Below are positions 51,385 to 62,808 of a stretch of 64,000 nt of DNA, in pieces (position 1 is the stretch's first letter; each line of letters starts with the position of its first letter). The translations under genes and the position numbers were made by a program. Below the pieces are notes generated by a model that searched no databases, was not told the origin of the DNA, and saw only the letters and a list, made by a program, of their open reading frames with translations. Source of the DNA: Trichosphaerium sp. ATCC 40318 (taxonomy: Eukaryota; Discosea; Flabellinia; Trichosidae); contig JALMLS010000420.1 of NCBI GenBank assembly GCA_038496445.1, positions 62,001 to 126,000 of the forward strand, written 5' to 3'.

Positions 51385-54300
51385 TTATAAATGTAAGAAA
51401 AGTCCAAGCAAAATAAATGCCATAATAACTGTATACTTCTGGATAGCATTGCTACTGTGCCCTTGATTCTTTTGTGGTGTTTGCACAATATCACGTTTTT
51501 TGTGAGGGCATGCTCCTAGTTCAGTATCGCTCTCAGCCTAACATGCTTGTTAAGCAAAGCAAAAGTGGAGAAAAAAAAAAAAAAGCAAAACTTACGACCG
51601 TTTTTATAGCTCCTTCTCCGTCTGCCGATAGAAAATAAGAACAAGTATAGATATTGAATTTGACGCACCAATGCCATAGAAAGTAATTTTCCAGTCCACG
51701 AGTGTACCTTGTAAGCCACTTGCCAAGTTCTTTACAACAATTGACCATCTTCCCTATTTTGTAAATATTTAATCTTTCTAAACCTTTACTCATCATTATT
51801 GTACCTGTGTTTGCTCTCCCCAAAATGCAAGAGTGGTGAAATTCCATCCTTGGTAGTTAGATTTAGAATCCAGGTAGCGACTTGGCACAATAACAGAATC
51901 TTAAGACAGAATTAGTTCGAAATTTTTTTTAAGTGAAATATCAGCGCACGTGTGTTCGAAGGAGATACCAAAAGTACATCCAATTGACCACGTCTGCTGT
52001 GTATTATATTAGGCATAACAACGACATGATGTATCTTCATGTCTTCCTAATAAGAAAGCGATTAGATAAACAACTCACAAAAAAAAACCGCACCGCAATC
52101 TCAACAGTCGATTCAGCACAGCTGGAGAATCCTTTATGCACATTCGGAATAGTATACACGATATCTTTCTCTGTGAGAGACTTTTCAAATGCACGTGCGT
52201 TTTGGACTACAAGGTCACTATCTATTAAACCAAATCCGCTCGTCTGTGAGAAATAGATTCCTAATACGGAAATAATTAAGATAGAGATTGCAATGTATTG
52301 AGCTCACCAGCGCCATTCTGAATTGAGTCTGTACCAATCTGAGTACAAGAAGCTTGTAGGATATACTGTGCATCTAACCAAGTGATACTAGGATTGGTTT
52401 CAAGCATCAAGGCCATGAGACCTGAAGCCAAAGGAGCTGCAGCGGAAGTACCCTTTTTTTCATTAAGCAATTATCAAAGAGTGCCATTGACATACCGTGA
52501 AGGAACTCAAGCATCCTGGATTGAGGGAAGCCTTTGTAGTGACTAGACCTGAGCTGCTTAAACCACCGCCAGGAACAACTGCAAAGAGAGCAGAACAGCC
52601 CTGAAATAAAGTTAGACAAATATTCGAATAAACACAGTTACCTCGGAATATCTCGCAACGTCACCATGTTTGGTTATAGCACCAATAGCTATTGTGTACC
52701 TCCAACTCGCATAACCATCAAAAGCGCAGCTGTCGCCACTAAAAGTATATTTAAGATGACGGTTGAACCAAATAATAAACAAGAACTACTAATGACATAC
52801 TGCTGCTTTCCATTTCCACTAGCCCACATGATAATATTTCCTAGACCTAAGATCACATAAGTTTCTTATAATTCACAGTGAAGTTTCTTCAAGACCATTT
52901 CGCCCTTTTGATATTGCTGTAAGTATGCCGGCCTTTGCCAAGGAGCCAGGTCCTTCCATTGCCTTCCCAGTATCAGATGGTCCTAAAAAGGTATTGTGAG
53001 ATGACGCTTCCGCCACGTGACACAAAAGGGTGTACCCCAACTGCAACTGTAAATATCAATTTCGTGCATCTTGTAAGAAAGCGCTGCGCCTTCTTCAAAA
53101 TCAGTAGAACATCCACAGCTCCTTATCCACCAACGTTAGAAATTCCTTTCAATAAATATGATGATACCTTTGAAGAATTGCCAAACCAGCGACCTTTGCT
53201 CTAAGCACTTTATTAAAGACATCAAGTTACCTTGAAATAAACGTACCTGAAAGCAGGTCCTACTGCACAATAAGAGCCATCAGCTGCTGCTGCTGCGGAT
53301 CCAGCACAAGGTGTTCCTTTGGTGATGTTTAAAATAGTTGTACTTATGGATTTTCTTGAAGACTTGAAACGTACCATGGTAATCACGTACAAAGTCTAAA
53401 ACAAAAATCAGATTTATAAGCTTTAAAAAATAACATTATCGGCGAGACGTACTGACTGGATATGGATCATTTGAGTTAGCATTAAAGTTCCAACTTAGCT
53501 AAATGAAATAGTTAGGCGTCTATCATTTTTAAATATTACAACGTCTCCAGCATAGTTAGATTGAAGGTCAGGATGATCTGTATCAATGTGTTAACAAAAT
53601 GAAGAAATAAAAAAAAAGAAAGACTTACCATGCTGCAATCCATCGTCGGCAATGGCAATCACTACGAACTGGTTAACGCACTTTAATTGATAACAACCTT
53701 ACCAACACCCTCCCCAGTAATACCCTCTTTCCAAGCCGAGTCGGCTTTTACCTGTAAAGTGTCAATTTAGGATGGCAGTTACAAAAACCTGGATGTTGTA
53801 CATTTGCGAACGCCTCTGATGAGCGAAGATGCCACTCTTCTAGAAATAAAGCGTCTCTTGGACGACCGTCAATTAATTTCCACCATTCAGTTTCCTCCTG
53901 CACGGCCCTCTTATCGTGCATATGCAGATGCTAATCAAAGAACAATAATTAAATCTCGTTTTGACATGCAAAAAAAAGATAAACCCCAAAAAAACAAAAA
54001 CCTTGTGCATAGTCTCTATACCTGACGTTGATGCCATTGTACACCAAAAGGATTACTCTCAACTCCGCGTTTGTTACTATTATGTAGATTGTCCAGATGA
54101 TTAACAAAACGTGCGTGGTGCTCTGGTAACTGTGAAATATGAGTTTTTGATTCAGAGCTGACTGAATCATCAAATTTGAACATGTGGTAGTCTTCAACGC
54201 TTCCCATGTGACCCCAATAACTTAAATTATGGTGTTCTGCAAAGGCGATGGCTTGTTCTTTCGTCTACAGCGCAAGTTAAACGCCATATGGAGTCTATAG

Positions 54301-54418
54301 GAGAGAGCCGTACCGGAAACTGTATTGCCCATTCGTCCACGTGATGTAACGCTTGGGCTATTACTGGTAGCGCAATAAATAGTAATAAGAAACCACATGC
54401 GTAACGTGTGGTATACAT
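51385..54418 (-). CDS. Kexin/furin-type proprotein convertase (S8B)
   Basis: The start [20 protein letters not shown] plus AQA is a signal peptide. A pro-region follows ([20 protein letters not shown]). The catalytic domain shows the aspartate in [15 protein letters not shown], the histidine in [38 protein letters not shown], the oxyanion Asn in MWASGNGKQ and the serine in [20 protein letters not shown]. The P/Homo-B domain is seen in [15 protein letters not shown] and [17 protein letters not shown]. The protein ends in a single hydrophobic segment ([16 protein letters not shown]) with TAA at 51385. The triad and P domain are intact. Such enzymes cut precursors after dibasic sites in the late Golgi. 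The very short C-terminal end after the hydrophobic segment could also be a GPI-type signal. Confidence 0.92.
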
Positions 54419-54919
54419 AGTGCGCAGAGTGACGTTTTTGAAGTGTGAAGACTTTTAAAACTGAAAACAACATCTTTTGGAAATTCCACTAGTTTTCTTA
54501 TCTGAAAGCTGGTTGTACAAGTTTACAAAGCGTGTCGAGCAAAGCCAGAACGGTTGACGCTATTCAGATTTTCAGAGATGATTCAGTGACGTCTTCACAC
54601 CAGTTAAAAAAAAGTACAAAACAGCATCACGTGGGCTTTCCGAATGTACGTTCTGCTGCTACATGTTCTCACAACTTCACGAAATTTAACAAAAATCCAA
54701 TAGGATAACGGTCAACGTCGATAATTAAAAAGTTCCTCATTTTAACGTTAAGGTAGGTGTGGTCTTTAAGTAAACGTGATCCGGAATAAGAACTTTTTCG
54801 ACCAACAAACATAAACGTAACTAGCGTATTAAAAGGTAAGACGCGTACAATTTGTTGCACCAATGCAACTGTACCACAAAATTAGTCAAAAAAGCACTCC
54901 GTAACTCTCGTTTAGCATA
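54419..54919. other. Divergent intergenic region, kexin / 24-residue-repeat gene
   Basis: This 501-bp region lies between opposite start codons. CACGTG occurs near 54629. A minus-strand frame at 54669-54863 (64 codons) has a plausible but unrecognised reading (VRVLPFNTLVTFMFVG). No splice partners were found, so no gene is called. Confidence 0.4.
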
Positions 54920-56003
54920 ATGACAACTCTAGAAGAGAAATGGGCAGCACAAAAGGCAAAGATGGACGCCATCAGGTACAATAAAATAGAATTTCGCCTA
55001 AAACGATGCTAACAACCCAAAAGGGGCACACAACAGAGCGTCGTAACTAGCGCTAGGCCTAACGAATACAAGTACATGAGTATGGACGATGTCCGCTCTC
55101 AACAGCAGAGTTGTGTCACTGGTGCTAAACCAGGCGCATACAAATACAACGACATGAACTCTGTACGTTCTCAACAACAAAGCGTTGTGACAGGCGCAAA
55201 ACCGAGCGGTTACAAGTACAAAAGTATGGACGAAATACGCGGTCAACAACAGAGCGTCGTTACAGGAGCCAGGCCACAAGGATACCAGTACAAAAGTATG
55301 AACGAAATCCGTTCTCAACAACAGAGTTGCGTGACCGGTGCTAAGCCACACGGCTATCAATACAAGAGTATGGACGAAGTCCGTTCTCAACAACAGAGTT
55401 GTGTGACTGGTGCTAAGCCAAACAACTACAAATATAAAAACATGAATGACATCCGCTCTCAACAACAGAGTTGCGTCACTGGTGCTAAACCAGATACATA
55501 CAAGTACAATGACATGAACTCTGTACGCTCTCAACAACAGAGCGTTGTTACAGGGGCCAAGCCTCACGACTATAAGTACAAAAACATGGACGACATTCGT
55601 TCACAACAACAGAGTTGCGTGACTGGTGCTAAACCAAACAACTACAAATATAAAAACATGAATGATATCCGCTCTCAACAACAGAGTGTTGTGACTGGCG
55701 CTACACCACACAACTACCAGTACAAGAGTATGGACGAAGTCCGTTCTCAACAACAGAGTTGCGTGACTGGTGCTAAACCAGAAAAGCAAACATACAATGA
55801 CATGTCCGCAGTACGTTCTCAACAACAAAGTGTTGTAAGTGGTAGAAAGCCAGAAGAACGAAGAGCTGTAGACATGGAGGTACAATATTTTAAATTATTT
55901 AATCATTCTACCACCCCAAAATCTAACTCTCTGTCACACATAGAAAACTCGTAGTCAGCAAGGTAGTGTCATACACAATAATGACTTAAAAGACAAGTTC
56001 TAA
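54920..56003 (+). CDS. 24-residue tandem-repeat protein of unknown family
   Basis: The start MTTLEEKWAAQKAKMDAI is separated by one intron (donor GTACAA) from a long exon holding twelve units of exactly 24 residues, plus a partial thirteenth on a last exon. The unit core is [VI]RSQQQS[CV]VTGAKP, then a variable pair, Y[KQ]Y, and a short M-containing link (SMDE, DMNS, NMND). The final exon reads KTRSQQGSVIHNNDLKDKF with TAA at 56001-56003. Two linker types and the C/V position alternate irregularly, which suggests past unequal exchange. Net charge is high and there is no signal peptide, membrane span or known domain. Each unit carries Tyr pairs and, in many, one Cys. The function is unknown; a filament, spacer or coat-like role is only a guess. 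Confidence 0.85.
55025..55860 (+). repeat. 72-bp coding tandem repeat array
   Basis: Twelve head-to-tail copies of a 72-bp unit lie within one exon of the repeat-protein gene. Copies are strongly alike at DNA level around CGCTCTCAACAACAGAGT, which suggests recent homogenisation. Confidence 0.9.
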
Positions 56004-56136
56004 ATCCATTTGTACAACATCAAACTAAAACACACGCTCAGGTTGGCGTTTGAATAAATATATAGTAAACAAACAAGAGTAACAATATAGTTTGTGGTAA
56101 TTTTTTGTGATTTTAATTAAAAATTGGATTTTTGGA

Positions 56137-59100
56137 TTACAATTCTCTTTCTAGTTCTTGCAATTCAGCTTCATCAAATTCTTCGTCACCAAGATCTTCA
56201 AAATCTTCTAGATCTTTTTCAAGCTCATCATCAAAGACATCTTCATCCTCATCGAAGACGTCATCATCTATTTTTTCGACCTGTTCTACCTTAGTAACAG
56301 GTTCAACCGAGGCGACCTCAGTAGGAGCTGGCGCTGTTTGTTGTACAACTGGTTCTACGAGTGGCTCAAGAGGCTCAGCTTGAGCAACTGGATCTTGTAC
56401 AACAGGTTCGACTGGAGCAGACTCTGTAAACAAAGCCGTCAAAATCATGAAAAAATCAGCAAGAAATTAAACGTACGCCTATTGTGTGGACCGCCTTGCT
56501 CCAAAAACTCCTTCAACAAATCGATAGCGAGATCCTCCTGGATATCAAGATACTTGTCTGAATCCATAGACCAGTAATTTGTACCATTTGGATATCTGTA
56601 GACCTTCTCAGCTTTGATAGATTCTTGGTGAAGAGGGAATGCTTCAGGACATTCTTCTGGAACAGCAATACGTGATGCAACTTCTTTATTGCCGTCATGT
56701 AGCAATTTACGCCATGCGCTGACTGTATCGTTCAAACGTGAAGGAACATAGGCACGTGCAAACAATACAGCTTCTGGAATCCTGTCTGTGTTCATCAAAA
56801 GGTCTAGACATTCATCGACCTTGCCCATCAAGAGTAATGTAACAAATGCAACATTGTTCTTTTCTAAACAAAGAATAAAGTTAGAATCACGTGTCAGGTT
56901 GGTTTGTTTTTTTAAAGCACGTACTCTTCTCTTTTGAGAGGTCTGCGAGCTCCGCCATACCGGCTGTGTTACTCTGTGATGTGTACAATAGTAGTAAACC
57001 GGCAGTATCTTTAGCTTTCTTCAAGCACTCCTCAGCCAACGCCATCTAAACGCATACGTTAGTTTTAAAATGAAAATGAAAAATGGAAAGAAAAGCGGTG
57101 GTTTGCACGAAAAATAACGTACATCTGGTTTTCGCATAGCGAGGTCTGCAATCTGTTTCCACTTGTTATCAGACTTTAATTTATTAGATATCTCATAAGC
57201 CAATTGTAGATTCTTTAGTTTGACAGCAAGATCAAATCTATGATCATCATCTTGTGATGTCTCCAAGGCCAACGCCAAGTATCCTAAATCATTGTCATTA
57301 ACACTCTTATTTTTTCAACAAATAAAAAAAAAACCAGCCAATTAAATGCAAGCGCGTACCTTGAGCTTCCAAAAACTGTGCAATTCTTGTTTTATCTGAT
57401 TCAGGTATCTTTGGGAGTATGGCAGCAGCAGTCTCCATATCGCCACGTAATACAGCTGTTTGGTAGTTGATAATGGACAAGTGAATTGTGAAAGATTGGA
57501 CAGTATGAGATTTATCCATGAGGAAGATTCTATTGAATCGAGGAAGGTAACCCAAAATAAACATATTTCTATAGAGCAGAAAAAAATAAGTCAAAAGAAA
57601 AGCAGAGCTTAACGACGTACCTTTCCAAGTGGCTAACAGTCTCTGTCTTTGTTCCAACAGCATAGTTCAACCTGTTTTGATTGTTTGTGTAAATGAAGCA
57701 ATCGCCAACCCATGTACCAGAAGTTACCTAAATTAGCTTGTCAATCAAAACGAAAACAAAAAAAAAGGATCATCAAACTCTCTGTAATCAGCCCTCATAC
57801 CTGTTCTGGAATTTCGTTAAGAACTTCGAAAGCTTGTGGAATGCCATCATCAGGAATAGGCGCTCCTTCTTCAAAAGTCTGCATGACTGCACCTTTGTTG
57901 TACTCAAGAATATAGTACGTATCTTCAGCGCATATGGCAACAAACTGTCCGTTTTCTGACCAATAGATAGCACGTGGTTGAACTTCAATTTTGCGTACTA
58001 GCCTTGAACTCTCCCAATCATAGAAACACATAAAACCATGTGCCCTTAGTCCAATCAAGGAGCCTCCAAATAGATTATCAGATGAGTATCCTGGCTTGAA
58101 AGCTTGTGTCTCTTCAAAGTTATTAAAGATTCTGACAGTGCCATTTGCCTCTCTTACTGCGTATCTAACGAGTAAAAAATTAAAAAAACCCAAGTCAAGC
58201 GAGAACAAAAAAAAAATTGTTGATCAAAAGAATACAAATACGTACTGTCCCTTAGCGTTGCTTGTGTTTGACCATCCAAAGTTTACAGCGGATCCAAAAC
58301 TCTTGTTTCTCCATGCGACACCAGTATAAATAGTGTATTCTCCATCACCAATAGCTACAACGAATCTTCCTTTCGAACTGTGTTGCAACTAAAGAGGTTT
58401 TAATAAAAAATTATTTTTCGAAGCGAAACAAAATAAACAAAAAAAAATTCGTGTTGACTTGTCATCGTACTCTTTGTGGGTAAACTTCAGTATGACCCAA
58501 TGGTTTTGGTGCAAGTGATAAGGTTTCGCCATCTTCTACTTTACCAGACATAACAGTTCTGATATTTGCGAGCATAATCTCATTTTCTTTTGCCCAAATA
58601 ATTTTACCGTTTTGATCCATAGACGCGGCAGGTTCTTCACGACCGAGTGAACAAAGGATTGTACCCTCATCATAACCGATACCAACAGCGTTAGAGCCCT
58701 TAATACAAGCAATAGCCCATACTCTGTCCCAACCGTACGTCAAAGGCTTCATAAATCGGTACGTGTTAGAATTCCACAATCGCACGCTTCCTAGAGGACG
58801 GGAACAGATCAGTACCTTGAAACAAGCGCAAAAAAACGAAATCAAAAAAAAAAACTGATTGAAAAAAAAATTGATTTGTTTTCTCATGTCATTGACGTAC
58901 CGTCTTCAGAACCGGACAAGATGATAGGTAGCTCAGGGTGGAATTTAACAGAGGATATATTGTGCGTGTGACCTTCGAGTGTTGAGACACAGGTCTTGTT
59001 TTGGTAATCCCATACTTTGACAGTGTGATCATCAGCGCCTGTCATTATATAAGGCTTGTCGCCGCCACGGAAGTACTCGACGCAGTTGACACCCTTTTCA

Positions 59101-59808
59101 TGTCCTTCAAGAGTAAAATGTGGTGTTCCTGAACTGAGACCCCAGACCTTTACAGTCTTATCAAGGGATGCAGAAGCAAAAGTGTTAGGGTCGTGTGGGT
59201 TAAAGACAGTCATCATGACATAATGAGTGTGACCCTCGAACACTTGCATGCATTGGAATCCGCGCTCCCAATCCCAAAGTTTTATAAGCATATCATCCGC
59301 TGAGGATAATATGTATGGGTTTGTAGGGTGTACAGACACAGAGCGAATGTAATCCACGTGTGCCTCCCACTTTTTAACTGTTTCCATTGTATTGTAGTTG
59401 TATACGCGCAAATTCATGTCGTCTGCACCGCAAAGTACCCATTGCTTGCGTGCAACAAATTTGGCGCATCGCACTGGTAGTTCTGTGACTTCAAATTGTT
59501 TTACCAGGCTCTTTGAAAAAAAGTTATTAAACGAACGTGTTTGATCGTGGTCGTTGCCACTGAGTAATAATAACGCACTTGGGTTTGGTAATTGTAAATG
59601 TAAACGTTGCCGTTGTATAAACTTGACAATATCCATGGTTCTTACCCGTAGGTTAGCTAATTGTGACTTTTAAATCGAGTGGGTACCCTGAGGATGTAGG
59701 TCGACACTTTTTACCCTATCTGATCTGCTACTAAACTTTTTCTATCGCGTGGATGTTAGCTCTAGGTTAGTACAAACCAACTTTATTTACCTTTACATTG
59801 ACTTGCAT
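56137..59808 (-). CDS. COPB2: Coatomer subunit beta' (COPB2)
   Basis: This is a COPI vesicle coat subunit with two WD40 propellers and a helical solenoid. The start [20 protein letters not shown] is followed across an intron by [20 protein letters not shown] and [20 protein letters not shown], the usual first blade. The remaining blades of propeller one are uninterrupted in the 59 kb exon ([40 protein letters not shown]). Propeller two (58.2-58.9 kb), the alpha-solenoid (56.4-57.7 kb, with [20 protein letters not shown] and PEAF) and an acidic tail ([20 protein letters not shown]) complete it. The stop is at 56137. A model starting one exon earlier, with ATG|GTACGT, is also possible and would add MSR. 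The gene is divergent from AP-5 sigma. Confidence 0.97.
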
Positions 59809-60103
59809 TCGCGACTAGGAAGGTGTTAGACGCTAAAGAGACACTAAACGTACCATTTTGAAGTGTTGTTGGGAAGAGTTGTAGGCAAAAGGGTTTTTGA
59901 TGCTACGTCGGCAAACGCTCTAAGGCAGATGATAACACATAAGTCATAAAGCGTCAGCAAACTACCGTTTCAAGCCCTTGCGTAGTTTTATAGCTGTTTT
60001 TGAAGCAAAACAGGCTGACTTGACACATTTGAAACGTGAAATTGCTACGTATTCTTCTAGTATCTTTGGTATTGTGCCAAAGGCGCCTACATAGGTTTAG
60101 AAA
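59809..60103. promoter_or_regulatory. Shared divergent region, COPB2 / AP5S1
   Basis: This 295-bp tract lies between two start codons that point away from each other. It must hold both promoters and the COPB2 leader, including a possible leader intron (ATG|GTACGT ... TCCTAG). No factor site can be named. Confidence 0.5.
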
Positions 60104-60870
60104 ATGGTTTTTGGCTTCATAGTTTCCACGCTTGACACAACCCCAACCGTTCTCCTGTCATCATTCTACACTAAAGAAGGTAACGACGGGAAACAAAATG
60201 CGAGGTAATTGCTTTACTTTTGAGCTATTATTTATAACAACTAACCAATCCGAAGGATACAAGCGATATTCAACAGATTACGCGATACAGCAGCGTTTCA
60301 GCATGTGTGTAAACGTGCTTACGCATCTTCAACCAACTTTAATACAAACGATGTGTAAGACGTTTTGAACGTTAACAAACCATCTGACGCTTATAGAAGA
60401 CAACGTAGTAGTATGGTAGATGGCGTTTTTTGTATTCCAGTCGGAAAATACTTCCAACAAGCCAAAGTGGTCATGTGGAGACAGATAAACAAGTAAGAGT
60501 GCCCGCATTGTTACCTCACCATAGCATTAATAACCTTCAACAACAGTTTGGCATACACAATTATCTGTGAGATGGATGAAAACAGGATGCTTGCACAAAA
60601 CTTTTTGACAGTGTTCCCAAGTGTTGTTAATGAACACAACAAGAATCAAACGTCTGCCGGACAAGGCTCGGATGTACGCGAGACCTTTTTTTTTTTTTTT
60701 TTTTTTTCAAAGTTTGGAAGTTTGTTAATGGCGGTTTGTAGTACCTCATAAAACCTGAAGAGGTTCTTGTATTGCTACATCAGTACCTTCCAAATGGGCA
60801 GTTACTTGTTATTACACATGCTTATTCACGGCATTTGAGAAAAGAGGCTGATAGCATGCTGTTAAAATAA
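60104..60870 (+). CDS. AP5S1: AP-5 adaptor complex sigma-like subunit
   Basis: Exons join as MVFGFIVSTLDTTPTVLLSS, ARIQAIFNRLRDTAAFQHVC, SIGKYFQQAKVVMWRQIN, LAYTIICEMDENRMLAQNFL and YLIKPEEVLVLLHQYLPNGQ with LLVITHAYSRHLRKEAD and TAA at 60868-60870. The order MVxxFxxxTL, then a VVMW strand followed by a hydrophobic strand, DENxxLAxN, and finally LPNGQLLxI matches the longin-like fold and landmarks of AP5S1. AP-5 works with spatacsin and spastizin in late-endosome to Golgi retrieval. The family is divergent, so identity rests on these landmarks. One intron (60411-60440, GTATGG...CCAG) is only 30 bp, and another contains a 22-T run. About 190 residues. Confidence 0.73.
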
Positions 60871-60948
60871 TAAACTTTTGTATTTTGAAAAAAAAACAAG
60901 AAAGGGGAACCACTGGTTAGACGAAATGTAGCTGTGTTATTTATTTTA

Positions 60949-62676
60949 CTAAACTAGTACAGTAGCCATTATAGCTAAAGCCTTATCCAACATTTCTCTA
61001 GATATCTGGTGGTGTATTGTCACACGGATTCTATCCTCACCAAAATGAGAGATGAGTAATCCTAGGTTCAGGTAAGGGGTTGACTGCCTTTTTTTTTCAA
61101 AAGACGACATACCTTTCTCTCTCATTGTATCAACAAAGTCCTTTGCTGATATATCCTTGCGTTTTAACTCAAAGATAACTATATTCGATTGTACGGTATC
61201 AATATCGAGTACAATTCCCTTATCAGACATTTTAATCAAGCCTTCACTGATGTACTTGGCATTATCGTGATCCACGTTAAGTCTCTTACTCATCTCTTCA
61301 ATGGCAATGATGGCTTTCGAATGTTAATAGTGTGCTTTATAAAATACCATCATGTAGTTACCTGGAGCAGCCAGAACGCCGACTTGTCTCATACCTCCAC
61401 CAAGAGCTTTTCTCATTCTTCGCGCACGTTTAATAAAATCGGCATTGCCAACAATCATGGATCCTTTTGAGCAACGTAAGCTATCGCTGTCTCGTATAAC
61501 GCGTACCAATTGGAGCGCCAAGACCCTTTGAAAGACAGATAGATACGCTGTCAGCGGCTGCAGTAGTGTTAAAAGGCAGGTTAAGAAATTTAACCAAAAT
61601 GAGATATTACCTTGTGCCATCCTAGCAGGAGAAACTCCAGCTGCGGTACCTACCACTGGTTAGAACATGTATTGATTTTTTAAAGCTATGTACAGGCGTT
61701 AAAGAATCTAGCGCCATCGATATGCAATTTCAGACCGTATTTCTTGCACAACTCGCCGACACTTAACATTTAGTTAGTATTGTTCATCATGGTTTTTGCT
61801 TTTGACCTACCTGTCAATGTAGGAAGCAGGAACTACACGTCCACCACATCTATTATGTGTATTTTCTAAACAAACAAGCTTGGTATTTGGATAGTGAACA
61901 TTATCTCCTCTGATGGCATGTTCAATGTCTTCAAGCTTCATTGTACCTGCAAATATTGTTTAGCAAAAAAATTTAAATAAAGCCTTAGCTTACCGTCTGG
62001 TTGGTTGACAACTGAGTAACTGTGTACGCCTCCAATCCAAGCAGAGCCTCTGTATATATTAGGTATGTACAAGGGACACTATTTCAAGTCATACCCTTGC
62101 TCATATTTGTAGATATGCGCTTCTGTGCCTACAATAAACTCCTCTCCTTGACGCCAATTTAATTTAAACTTAAAACGGTACAAGTCTTACCACGCCCATT
62201 ACAGTGAAGAAGTACACTAATGAGGTTTCCTACGTATGTCAACGTGCTAGAGACGCTTAGTACTCGTACCCATGGTTCCTGAAGGTACAAATAGTGCGCC
62301 TTCCTAAAATGACTTAGTACAAGCGTATAAATTGTTACCGTACCTTTCCAAGTAGTTTGGCAGTCTTTTCTTCAAGCGACTAGCACAATTTAATTGACGT
62401 TTTAAAACGCTAGAAAGGGTACGTTGACTGTTGGATCGTCTCCTATTAAGCGTTATGAATGTAACACGTCGTACAGCATATTACGCACCATACACATCAT
62501 CACCAACTACGCTTGCCAACATTGCCTTTACTTTCAGTATGCTAAGTGTATAATCTGTTTACGCACCTCTCGCATCTCTTTGGTTGGTTTTGTTACCGTA
62601 TCGGCTTGTTCAAAAGTCAGTGGTCAGTACATGAGGTGTTAAATGACGCACAGCGCATATCTATAACTTGGGCCAT
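60949..62676 (-). CDS. L-threonine / allo-threonine aldolase
   Basis: This PLP enzyme cleaves threonine to glycine and acetaldehyde. The start MAQVIDMR joins across an intron to [13 protein letters not shown], the family opening. [16 protein letters not shown] follows, with the tetramer and active-site region. The PLP lysine is in [14 protein letters not shown], and [20 protein letters not shown] is the next hallmark. The C-terminal domain ([40 protein letters not shown]) ends in TAG or TAA at 60949. Around ten exons. There is no targeting peptide before the conserved start, so it is probably cytosolic. It starts 132 bp from the divergent CFP1-like gene and ends 78 bp from AP5S1. Confidence 0.94.
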
Positions 62677-62808
62677 GCTGTTTGCTTCGTTGCAGGGATG
62701 ATAGAGTCAGACTTAATCTTCGTTCTACTTTTTCAATTTTCAAGCTTTTAGAGAATTCGTTACATAGTTTACTTGTTGAGCGTAGGAGAGAGAACATCCA
62801 GAGAAATA
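62677..62808. promoter_or_regulatory. Short divergent promoter, threonine aldolase / CFP1-like
   Basis: Only 132 bp lie between opposite start codons, so both promoters must overlap here. The tract is A+T-rich; no named element is supported. Confidence 0.45.

Noticed and set aside
54669..54863. A 64-codon minus-strand frame between the kexin gene and the repeat gene
   Set aside because: Readable but unrecognised, with no ATG in good context and no neighbouring exons.
54998..55885. Long minus-strand frames antisense to the 24-residue repeats (189 and 94 codons)
   Set aside because: They arise because the 72-bp period keeps every frame open. The plus strand has a start, clean splice sites and a defined end.
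59517..59636. An apparent N terminus [16 protein letters not shown] for beta'-COP
   Set aside because: This is an out-of-frame reading through exon and intron. The conserved [20 protein letters not shown] is in another frame of the same DNA and joins upstream to [12 protein letters not shown].
60684..60707. A 22-T homopolymer as a possible terminator or polymerase III stop
   Set aside because: It lies inside an intron of the AP-5 sigma gene just before an acceptor, where T-rich tracts are normal here; no small RNA gene precedes it.
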